Of a stretch of 64,000 nucleotides of DNA, positions 1 through 7,220 are shown one piece after another. The notes under the pieces were generated by a model, which saw nothing but the letters and a program-made list of their open reading frames with translations, did not search any database and was not told the origin of the DNA. The position numbers and the translations under genes are program-made. The first letter of the stretch is position 1; each line of letters starts with the position of its first letter. The stretch is from Alphaproteobacteria bacterium (lineage in GTDB: Bacteria > Pseudomonadota > Alphaproteobacteria > Rickettsiales > UBA998), in the NCBI GenBank assembly GCA_004293935.1, contig RDZH01000012.1, forward strand, positions 124,001 through 188,000. Direction: 5' to 3'.

Positions 1-810
1 CTCTTCACGCATATCATGCATGGCTATTTCTGCACTTTTTCCAAGCGCGACAACAAGGGGAACGGGCAGCGTACCTGAACGCATCCCGCGCTCTTGCCCG
101 CCGCCATGCAGTAATGGTTCAAGGCGCACACGTGGACGACGGCGCACATATAACGCCCCAATACCTTTAGGGGCATAGATTTTATGCCCAGAAATGCTCA
201 TAATATCAATGTTCATTTCATCGACATGAATGGGGATTTTCCCAAAGGCTTGTGCGGCATCCGTATGGAAGAACACGCCACGATCACGGCACAAAGCTCC
301 TATCTTTTCAATAGGCTGAATAACGCCAATTTCATTATGCACCATCATCACGCTCACCAATGCGGTACGGTCTGTTATGGCGTGTTTAATGCGATCCACA
401 TCCACCAATCCATCACGTTCGACAGGCACATAGGTGACACGAAAGCCCTCACGTTCCAGCGCACGGCATGATTCTAATACGCAACGATGCTCTGTGTTCA
501 GCGTCACAATATGATCTTTCTTTTCACGAAAAAAATGCGCAATGCCTTTAATGGCGATATTATTAGATTCTGTTGCGCCCGAGGTAAAAATAATTTCCTT
601 ATCCGATGCCCCAATGAGGCGCGCCACATCTTGACGTGCTTGCTCCACCCCTGCTTCTGCATCCCAGCCATAAAGATGATTGCGTGAATGAGGATTTCCG
701 AATTTGGTAGCAAAATAGGGCATCATTGCATTCATAACGCGAGGATCAACAGGGGTCGTAGACTGATAATCCATATAGATCGGATAATGCGCAGGCGAGT
801 TCAACATCAT
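1..810 (-). CDS. iscS: Cysteine desulfurase IscS (partial, C-terminus beyond left edge)
   Basis: PLP-dependent cysteine desulfurase that takes sulfur from cysteine for Fe-S cluster assembly and tRNA thiolation in the cytoplasm. Reading from the ATG at 810, the protein starts [20 protein letters not shown], followed by FGNPHSRNH and [10 protein letters not shown], which are hallmark IscS motifs. The SGHK motif with the PLP lysine is at about residue 210. About 270 of roughly 400 residues are in the window; the loop with the catalytic cysteine lies outside. GGAGATC just upstream of 810 is a plausible ribosome binding site. The N-terminus resembles alphaproteobacterial and rickettsial IscS rather than SufS. 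No other isc genes are visible on this side. Confidence 0.93.
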   Translation of the reverse strand, partial: MMLNSPAHYPIYMDYQSTTPVDPRVMNAMMPYFATKFGNPHSRNHLYGWDAEAGVEQARQDVARLIGASDKEIIFTSGATESNNIAIKGIAHFFREKKDHIVTLNTEHRCVLESCRALEREGFRVTYVPVERDGLVDVDRIKHAITDRTALVSVMMVHNEIGVIQPIEKIGALCRDRGVFFHTDAAQAFGKIPIHVDEMNIDIMSISGHKIYAPKGIGALYVRRRPRVRLEPLLHGGGQERGMRSGTLPVPLVVALGKSAEIAMHDMREE

Positions 811-933
811 AAGTGATCTCCTAATATCGACAATATATTAATATATTCTTATCTCCAAAGCTAGATCTTTTTCTCTGATGCGCACAACATACTTCATCTT
901 ATAAGGCACAAGCTCACGGAGTGCGCCATGTTT

Positions 934-1737
934 TCATCTACGAAAAATAAGGGTACATATTTTTTCACTCCGCGTTACATCATAGGTATGGGGAGTCGTG
1001 TGATATGTTCTGCACGCATCATTATAATGTAGCTCCATCACCACATTTCCTTGTATTCCTATACCATCATCCATCTTGCTATCGATATTCCATGCTTCTT
1101 CGGGCATCAATAAAGGTTCATAGAGTTCATGTGAAGATCGTTGCCCGCCAAAAATCATAGGATATTTATGATTCGTGCTGTAGGCATCCGAATTACTATC
1201 CGAATGATGCCCCGGAATCATATCATCTAGGATACTCCATCCGCCACCAGAAAATTTCGATGCAGGAACATTGACGCCAATCGTTGCATCATCAAAAAAA
1301 ATTTGCCCAGATCGCCCCGTGAACGTACCATGAATCATCCCTGCATTTGCTAAATGTTGCCAGAACATAAACATTTCAACATACGCATTTTGAACACTCC
1401 CATGATGCGAACCATAAGTGACATAACCATTACCATCACCATTGCACGTTTGCGTTCCTGTGCCATTACCTGATGCCTGATTATTCTGACAGGATGCACC
1501 CACGGCACTTCCCCAAAAAGCGGTGGCATTGGATAAATCTCCGGGAATCGCACCATATTTGCCACGGAATGTTTGCAATGCCGTTTCAAATTGTTGATAT
1601 TCTGAGGTGATCGCACGCAATTCTGCCGCACGAATGAGGCTTTGACCAGACAATATCCCGCCAGTCAACAATCCCAATACCACCAACACAATAGAAAGCT
1701 CTATTAATGAAAATCCTTGCTTGTATATCATAATCAT
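934..1737 (-). CDS. Type IV/II prepilin-like protein
   Basis: Prepilin-like protein of 267 aa. A short leader ending in glycine is followed by FSLIELSIVLVVLGLLTGGI, the N-methylation motif and hydrophobic helix typical of type IV pilins and type II pseudopilins; PilD-type cleavage would fall between G8 and F9. The rest is a hydrophilic, Gly/Asn-rich globular region with four cysteines that could form disulfides. No pilus assembly, secretin or prepilin peptidase genes are near, so the role (minor pilin, pseudopilin or competence pilin) cannot be fixed. It lies downstream of iscS on the same strand and is probably transcribed from its own promoter in the gap to its right. Confidence 0.8.
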   Translation of the reverse strand: MIMIYKQGFSLIELSIVLVVLGLLTGGILSGQSLIRAAELRAITSEYQQFETALQTFRGKYGAIPGDLSNATAFWGSAVGASCQNNQASGNGTGTQTCNGDGNGYVTYGSHHGSVQNAYVEMFMFWQHLANAGMIHGTFTGRSGQIFFDDATIGVNVPASKFSGGGWSILDDMIPGHHSDSNSDAYSTNHKYPMIFGGQRSSHELYEPLLMPEEAWNIDSKMDDGIGIQGNVVMELHYNDACRTYHTTPHTYDVTRSEKICTLIFRR

Positions 1738-2009
1738 AGCGTGATTCTAGCGGAATTTGTTTAAGAAATTATAAAACGTTCACTTTTTATCAGCCTTATA
1801 AAGACCAAATAAAAAGCGAAAGCACTAGAGAGCTGTGTCTTTCGCGCATCGGTTGCTGCAATTTACGCTCTACCCATTTAATTTTTTCTACCACTCAACC
1901 TAAGGAAATCTCTATAATTTAGCATAAATACACGTTTTCATAAGAAATAATTTGAGATACATTAACGTGTTTGTAACCTGCAATCCGTATAATCAAGATT
2001 ATAGGTGAA

Positions 2010-2061
2010 GATACACCAATTTCACTCCAAGGATGTGAGTCCTTGAAATGAAGGGTATATC
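2010..2061 (+). promoter_or_regulatory. Imperfect hairpin in the leader of the flagellin-like/RTX gene
   Basis: A 52-base imperfect palindrome. Pairings seen: GATA 2010-2013 with TATC 2058-2061; ACC 2015-2017 with GGT 2054-2056; TTCA 2021-2024 with TGAA 2049-2052; CAAGGA 2028-2033 with TCCTTG 2040-2045. It could be a leader RNA structure or a protein-binding site; no known riboswitch is recognised. Confidence 0.45.
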
Positions 2062-2070
2062 TTATTAAAA

Positions 2071-2123
2071 ATACTCATCGTTTCCACATTTTGATACTAC
2101 GCATCATCATGTGCGATGAGTAT
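2071..2123 (+). promoter_or_regulatory. Second inverted repeat in the same leader
   Basis: ATACTCATCG at 2071-2080 is exactly complementary to CGATGAGTAT at 2114-2123. CACAT at 2085-2089 pairs with ATGTG at 2109-2113 inside it, leaving a short bulge. The structure ends about 30 bases before the ATG at 2155. It could act as an RNA hairpin or an operator. Confidence 0.45.
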
Positions 2124-2154
2124 ACATTCACATAAAGATTGTTAGGTTAATATT

Positions 2155-3984
2155 ATGGTTTCATTGCAAATATTAGGGCAAATGCAAGAGTCCTACAGCA
2201 CGATAGATGCTCGGTTGCGAAGAAAAAGTAGCTTAAACACCCCTCTTTCAATAAAAGATCAGGTTGTGAAAGCGCAAACATTGCACCAACATGGCAAGAT
2301 AGATGTTCGCACGCTTACCCTAGAATCGAATCTACGTCTTAGCACAACAAAAGATCCGATCATACGGCAGAATTTAGCACGTGGTCAAACCATGATGGAG
2401 GTTGCCAATGGGGGCCTAAAAGAAATAGGGAGCATCATCACAAAAATGGAATCGCTTGTGCAGCAAAGTGCCTTAGCCACCACAACCACTAGCGAACGCG
2501 CCATGCTTCATGCTGAGTTTATGCACCTACGCGATGCCATAACAACTACAGCACAAACCACCAAATTCAATGGCATGGAATTAATCAGCGGTCAAAAAGG
2601 TGATCCCTTAGTCATTACTCCGAGTGCGGCAACGGGGGCAGGATCAAACATAACGGGAACAAGTGCCGCAGAATTTCTCACAGGTACAGCCAATGATGAT
2701 ACCTTAAACGGTGGTGCAGGAAATGATATTCTCACAGGCAATGGTGGCGATGATCTCTTTCTCGATCAAAGCCAAGTAGGGTTTACTGCGGTGAATGCAC
2801 GGATTTATGATGTATCCTACACATTCAATAGTTTGAGTACCGCACTCACCATAGCTTCTGGGACAACTAGAGCAGAATTTACTGCAACAAAAATAAATTA
2901 TAACCGCCCTGGTGCCTTCAGTCGCGTCCGGGACTTTTTGAATCATAATGGTAATACGGACGGTAATTCTCTCACGGGCGATGTCGCATGGACAACTACA
3001 AATAATTCAATGCATTCAACGGTTCTTACCATGGAAGGCTTTCTGTGGTCTAATACGGCAGGCACATTTACCATGACGGTTCGCGGCATGGATGGATACC
3101 GATTGAGGGTCAATAACACCACAAACGACACACATGGTATTAATAATACCATACGGAATAACGCGGGCGGCGCCACATTGTCTCATAATATGGTGTTTAA
3201 TCAAGGCTGGAATAGCTTTAATTTCATCTATTATGAAAATGGAGGCGGTGATTTTTTTCTTGACATCACGCACAATATAGGCGGTGGTGCTATGCGCTTT
3301 CTCGATAACACCGTTATGTCAGGGACGCAAGCCTCTGCCGTCAATGGCGATGATACATTCACTGGCACGCAATCGGGCTATGACATTGTGCAGTTTAGTG
3401 GCAATCGCGCCGATCACACCATTACGCAGATTTCTGATCGCGTCTTTCGCGTACAAGATAACCGCGTAGGTTCTCCCAATGGCACCAATATTTTGAATGA
3501 TATTGACGTTGCGCGTTTTACTGATGGCAATCATAATTTTACCTACTATAATCCTAAAACCATTACCCTCCACATCAATGAACAAGCAGGCAAAAAACTC
3601 ACCTATGAAGTGCTTGATGCACGGGGCAGCGCATTATTTGAACGAGGCGATATATCTCTACTCACCCAAGCAGGCGCAACATCAACCCTTACCGATATAA
3701 GCAAAGCCCGAGAAATGCTTGCGCAACATGAATATTATGTGGCAGGCATACAATCCGATCTCCACTCAGTCAGCACACAACATGACGCAATCGTCAATGC
3801 AAATAAACAATCCTATCACACAACGCACCACCTTCTAGGGGGAGATGCTTCATCAAATACACGCGATTATCTGAATCAATTTAGTGGCAAAGAACTGATT
3901 CAAGCACAAATGGGGCATACCCATGAAGATGCTTTGAGGCAGTTACTTATGTCCTCACTGATCGACACAAAAACATTGCATTAA
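2155..3984 (+). CDS. Flagellin-like protein with internal RTX and PA14-like insertion
   Basis: 609 aa, apparently mosaic. Residues 1-146 read like the flagellin N-terminal helical domain: a long amphipathic run, then ERAMLHAEF, LRDAI and FNGMELISG, the last like the flagellin FNG..LL.G motif. Residues about 161-204 carry RTX-type Gly-Asp nonapeptides (LNGGAGNDILTGNGGDD) that would bind calcium. Residues 205-390 are a beta-rich segment with a PA14-like stretch (GMDGYRLRVNN). Residues 393-465 look like the region following RTX repeats in large adhesins. Residues 470-609 return to flagellin-like helix and end in a segment shared with the next gene (ELIQAQ, then LLMSSL). The insertion sits where flagellins carry their variable domains. 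No signal peptide is seen. Whether it polymerises or is exported by a flagellar or type I route is unknown. Confidence 0.65.
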   Translation: MVSLQILGQMQESYSTIDARLRRKSSLNTPLSIKDQVVKAQTLHQHGKIDVRTLTLESNLRLSTTKDPIIRQNLARGQTMMEVANGGLKEIGSIITKMESLVQQSALATTTTSERAMLHAEFMHLRDAITTTAQTTKFNGMELISGQKGDPLVITPSAATGAGSNITGTSAAEFLTGTANDDTLNGGAGNDILTGNGGDDLFLDQSQVGFTAVNARIYDVSYTFNSLSTALTIASGTTRAEFTATKINYNRPGAFSRVRDFLNHNGNTDGNSLTGDVAWTTTNNSMHSTVLTMEGFLWSNTAGTFTMTVRGMDGYRLRVNNTTNDTHGINNTIRNNAGGATLSHNMVFNQGWNSFNFIYYENGGGDFFLDITHNIGGGAMRFLDNTVMSGTQASAVNGDDTFTGTQSGYDIVQFSGNRADHTITQISDRVFRVQDNRVGSPNGTNILNDIDVARFTDGNHNFTYYNPKTITLHINEQAGKKLTYEVLDARGSALFERGDISLLTQAGATSTLTDISKAREMLAQHEYYVAGIQSDLHSVSTQHDAIVNANKQSYHTTHHLLGGDASSNTRDYLNQFSGKELIQAQMGHTHEDALRQLLMSSLIDTKTLH

Positions 3985-4118
3985 TAATGGTGCATTCATC
4001 TTTATTCTTATCATAACCCCCCCCTCGTCTTTCACTGTCACATCTTAGCAAAAAGATATGAAGAAAGAGTTACCATAAATAAAAATAAATTATCTAAATA
4101 AAACAAAAGGTTAGAACT

Positions 4119-4889
4119 ATGGTTACTTTTCAATCACTCCGCCATCTGACGCGCACACAAAGCCTGATGGAAACACCACTCAAAGAACGCAATCCTCTGC
4201 GCGAGCATCCTATGCTCAACGCCGCAAAGCTGAATGCAGCGACCTTCACCCCTTTTGAAATTCCCGCTTCCTCCCTCACCGAGCGCGCCATGCGCCAAAC
4301 CGTTGCACGTGCGCAAACCCTGCTCAATGTTGCTGATGAAGGGCTGCATCATATCGGTCAAGCATTGGAACGTATGCACGCCATTGCCAATGAAAGCTCC
4401 CTAGAAACAACATCGGATAATGCGCGTGCGATGCTACAGACCGAATTTATGCAACTACGCGATCATATTAGCAATATCGCGCACATCACTGAATTTGAGG
4501 GCATGACTCTACTCAATGGCAACCAAGTGCTTGATGCGCGCAGCGAAGCGTTTTTTGAACGCGCTACTATGTCTGTTGAAACGCAATCAGAAGCCGAGCA
4601 AACCCTTGCAGATACCTCTAAAGCATTGCATCTACTCACGGAAAAACAGAGCTATATTGCGGAGCGTCGCGCCAACATCAACTTCACGCCTACCGAACTC
4701 AGCAACAATGTGAATCCAGCAACCACTATCCCAACCCCAAGCAATAATACACCATCCCCACAATTACCGTCAGAATTTGCGCAATTATTCAATCAATGGA
4801 ATCCCACAGAAATGATTCAGGCACAAGGAGGGCGCACACAACAAGAGCCGTGGCGAGCATTGCTCATGTCCTCACTCTTTGGGAGATAA
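4119..4889 (+). CDS. Flagellin-like protein, compact paralogue
   Basis: 256 aa, a compact paralogue of the preceding gene, 134 bases downstream on the same strand. Shared blocks: NVADEGLHHIGQALERM (flagellin-like helix), RAMLQTEFMQLRDHI, FEGMTLLNG, VLDAR followed by FFER, and C-terminal EMIQAQ and LLMSSL. The RTX and PA14-like parts of its neighbour are absent; here NGNQ joins directly to VLDAR. The architecture is a short flagellin, N- and C-terminal helical domains without a central variable domain. The extreme N- and C-termini do not match typical flagellin closely, so this is a divergent family member. No other flagellar genes are in the window. Confidence 0.65.
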   Translation: MVTFQSLRHLTRTQSLMETPLKERNPLREHPMLNAAKLNAATFTPFEIPASSLTERAMRQTVARAQTLLNVADEGLHHIGQALERMHAIANESSLETTSDNARAMLQTEFMQLRDHISNIAHITEFEGMTLLNGNQVLDARSEAFFERATMSVETQSEAEQTLADTSKALHLLTEKQSYIAERRANINFTPTELSNNVNPATTIPTPSNNTPSPQLPSEFAQLFNQWNPTEMIQAQGGRTQQEPWRALLMSSLFGR

Positions 4890-4892
4890 TAC

Positions 4893-4927
4893 AAAAGCAC
4901 CATAAATCATACACTTATAGTGCTTTT
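4893..4927 (+). terminator. Hairpin after the flagellin-like pair
   Basis: AAAAGCACCATAA (4893-4905) and TTATAGTGCTTTT (4915-4927) pair over 13 positions with one mismatch. It starts three bases after the stop of the compact flagellin-like gene. The A/T flanks would let it work in both directions. Confidence 0.55.
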
Positions 4928-4944
4928 ACTGTTATATAACTACC

Positions 4945-4976
4945 GCGTCACTCCTACTCTTAAGCAGGAGTGACGC
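4945..4976. terminator. Perfect 11-bp hairpin between convergent genes
   Basis: GCGTCACTCCT (4945-4955) and AGGAGTGACGC (4966-4976) are exact complements around a 10-base loop. It lies just beyond the stop codon of the GH114-RTX gene. The arm sequence resembles the TCATTCCTGC arms of the dispersed intergenic repeat, so it may be a repeat relic used as a terminator. A U-tract is weak. Confidence 0.55.
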
Positions 4977-4986
4977 ATATGTTCTC

Positions 4987-6849
4987 TTAAGCAACAAACT
5001 CAAAATCACTGGAGGTCAACAGATTCACAACATTGCCAAATAACTCTACCTCGAATGTACCATTATCGGATATAATCACTGTCTGCCATTTCGTTGCATT
5101 AAAACTAATGTTTAGATCAGACATGCTGCGAACTCCTGCCCCTTGCGCGATACGGAGAATATCTTGTGTATCAGCGAAATCACTGATGCGATGACGACCT
5201 GCGCCTTCAAAGATAAACACATCCTTGCCTGTTCCACCTTCTAAGAAGTTTGCACTAGAGCGCGCACTTACCAGCACATCATTACCTACGCCACCATAGA
5301 TACTATTATTACCTGAACCGCTATACAGCCTATCATTGCCCGCTTCGCCACTGAGAATATCCGTACCTTCATTACCATAGATGCTATCATCGCCTTCCCA
5401 ACCAAAGAGCGAGTCATTACCCCCGCCGCCATAAAGCGTATCCTTACCCAAATCACCACCTAAGAAATCATTACCAAGCTCACCATAGAGCAGATCATTG
5501 TCTGTCCAGCCCCAGATGGAATCATTACCTGAACCGCCGTAAAGCGTATCATTGCCCACATCACCCTTGACAAGATCATTGCCAGACTCACCCGCAATGA
5601 AATCATCACCTTCACCACCAAGGAGGGAATCATTGTGATCACCGCCATAGAGTGTATCATTGCCTACACCGCCGTTCAACGTGTCATTGCCAGTGTCACC
5701 ACCAAGGAAATCATTGCCTTGTTCACCGAAGAACGAATCATTGCCCGACCATCCATAGATCGTATCATTGCCCGCACCACCATACACCGTATCATTGCCT
5801 GCATCAGCAAACACAACATCATTACCCGCTTGGGCAAAGGCGGCATCATTGCCACCCCCCAGCGCGATTGTATCATTACCTTGCTGCCCGATACGTACAT
5901 CCATGGCATCGCTACCATTCATCACCAAGCCCGTTGCGGTATCACCATTGGCTTTTTTCATCGCTTCAGGACTAATTCGACGCGCTGTCTCAACATTGAT
6001 TGGCACTTCAATATCACTCAATGCCCGATCCGTGATAAGCGGAATATAATTAGGTGATAGCTCCAACAATTTATCCACAACATAGGCTTGAATTTTCGGA
6101 TCAGATGGATATTCAATACCCAACACAAATTTATCCGCATTCAATGCCTGCTGTATATATTTCATATCAAAGCGCGACCACGCAGGATAAAGTTGATTAT
6201 CCAGCGTCAAAATCGCTTCTTTCACCACGCCATCAAGGGCGTTCAACAACCGTGTATTCGGGGCGAACTCACGATTAATATCAACAATTTTCTCTCTATT
6301 GGCGTTAAAAAGCATCAACGGGTTATTCGGAATAATTTTGAAATCAGGGTTGATTTTTTTCGCAAACTCAGAAGCCCGCACGATAAAATCTTCCATCTCT
6401 TGATAAACATCCTTGTTCACCAAGCCTCGCGCACGATCTGCCTCATAAGCGGCTTTGACATCAGGAAACAAAAATGCATCCGTCACATCAAATACCACAC
6501 CTTCATAGCCACGCAGCATGATATTATTAAGCAAATTACTAAGCACTTGTTGTTGCCAACCTTCATGCCAATATTTGACACTATACGCACTATCAAAACC
6601 GTTTTGTCCATTGCCAATCAGATATTCAGGAGGCTTCACATCCCAATTCGCGGAATATTCACGCGCTCTACGCCCCTGCCCGAACTCAAGATAAGAAACC
6701 AATGTTTTTCCATCAGAAGAAAGATCGGAAATCTGCTCTACGGTGAGCTTGCTTTCATCCTTATCAACGACCCATAATTTTGTGTCACTTGCTTTGATGC
6801 TTGCATAGGTAGCATTGATAAGTTGGTACATATAAGGTGATTCAGCCAT
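4987..6849 (-). CDS. Secreted GH114-like glycosidase with C-terminal RTX repeats
   Basis: 620 aa in two parts. Residues about 20-290 look like the GH114/TM1410 family (endo-alpha-1,4-polygalactosaminidase-like TIM barrel): LVSYLEFGQ at 50-58, YWHEGWQQ at 93-100, and GYEGVVFDVTDAF at 114-126 with candidate catalytic acids D121 and D124. Residues 319-545 are some two dozen RTX nonapeptides (GGxGNDxxx type), expected to fold as calcium-binding beta rolls. The C-terminal region of about 75 residues (FADTQDILRI, FEFVA end) resembles the type I secretion signal region of RTX proteins. No N-terminal signal peptide is seen, which fits type I secretion. The likely substrate is a galactosamine-containing polysaccharide; the same fold forms the hydrolase part of PelA, encoded at 42979. 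No dedicated ABC/MFP exporter is adjacent. Confidence 0.8.
   Translation of the reverse strand: MAESPYMYQLINATYASIKASDTKLWVVDKDESKLTVEQISDLSSDGKTLVSYLEFGQGRRAREYSANWDVKPPEYLIGNGQNGFDSAYSVKYWHEGWQQQVLSNLLNNIMLRGYEGVVFDVTDAFLFPDVKAAYEADRARGLVNKDVYQEMEDFIVRASEFAKKINPDFKIIPNNPLMLFNANREKIVDINREFAPNTRLLNALDGVVKEAILTLDNQLYPAWSRFDMKYIQQALNADKFVLGIEYPSDPKIQAYVVDKLLELSPNYIPLITDRALSDIEVPINVETARRISPEAMKKANGDTATGLVMNGSDAMDVRIGQQGNDTIALGGGNDAAFAQAGNDVVFADAGNDTVYGGAGNDTIYGWSGNDSFFGEQGNDFLGGDTGNDTLNGGVGNDTLYGGDHNDSLLGGEGDDFIAGESGNDLVKGDVGNDTLYGGSGNDSIWGWTDNDLLYGELGNDFLGGDLGKDTLYGGGGNDSLFGWEGDDSIYGNEGTDILSGEAGNDRLYSGSGNNSIYGGVGNDVLVSARSSANFLEGGTGKDVFIFEGAGRHRISDFADTQDILRIAQGAGVRSMSDLNISFNATKWQTVIISDNGTFEVELFGNVVNLLTSSDFEFVA
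5215..5895 (-). repeat. RTX-encoding short tandem repeats
   Basis: Degenerate 27-base coding repeats (nine codons each) that encode the RTX beta roll, seen on the + strand as recurring ATCATTGCC and ATCATTACC units. These are part of the GH114-RTX gene. Several of the long shadow reading frames here come from this periodicity. Confidence 0.85.
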
Positions 6850-7012
6850 AAAAATTCTCTTAAGGGTATGGTTTATTGGTTAATGTTTAATTTTAATTAA
6901 CAAGACGCATCACTTCTAACATATTTTTTCATTAGGGTCAAGAGTCTCCTTGATAAAATTATCATTATTTCCACTAGACAAACGCATAGAAAAACGGCAT
7001 ACTATCCGCCTT

Positions 7013-7210
7013 ATGACGATGAGTTTTGCCAAATTAATTTTGATTGTGTTCGTGCTGTTGCTGTTTTTTGGCGCAGGGCGTTTGCCTCGTTTAATGTCGG
7101 ATGTCGGCAAGAGCATTCGCGCTCTGAAAGATGGTCTCAAGGATGAGAAAAAGCCCTCAATCCCTGAAGATACGGCATCCCTTACGGCGCGTCCTTCTGA
7201 TGATGCTTAA
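7013..7210 (+). CDS. tatA: Sec-independent translocase protein TatA
   Basis: Small membrane protein of the twin-arginine translocase that forms the pore-like assembly exporting folded proteins. The 65-aa product has one N-terminal membrane helix (LILIVFVLLLFF), the FGAGRLPRLM hinge typical of TatA/E, an amphipathic helix (DVGKSIRALKDGLKD) and an acidic tail. The start is set at 7013 (MTMSFAK); ATG 7019 is equally possible, and an upstream in-frame start at 6950 would add an unlikely charged stretch before the membrane helix. No tatB or tatC follows; priA starts 10 bases downstream. Confidence 0.88.
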   Translation: MTMSFAKLILIVFVLLLFFGAGRLPRLMSDVGKSIRALKDGLKDEKKPSIPEDTASLTARPSDDA

Positions 7211-7220
7211 ATAACCTCCC

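Larger units (their letters stand above)
1738..2154. other. Intergenic region between divergent prepilin and flagellin-like genes
   Basis: 417 bases without a coding region. The two genes point away from each other, so both promoters must be here. The left part is AT-rich without a clear motif. The right part (2010-2123) holds two successive inverted repeats, listed separately, in what is probably the leader of the gene at 2155. Confidence 0.6.

Noticed and set aside
5215-5895. CRISPR-like regular repeats
   Set aside because: The periodicity is 27 bases without spacers and encodes an in-frame RTX beta roll.
5460-6057. Long open frames on both strands, including a His-rich one
   Set aside because: They are by-products of the 27-base RTX coding repeats in the GH114-RTX gene; composition follows the repeat and there are no ribosome binding sites.
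4987-6849. Hemolysin or serralysin-type toxin
   Set aside because: RTX repeats alone suggest a toxin, but the N-terminal half is a GH114-like barrel, and no HExxH protease or acylation-toxin domain is seen.
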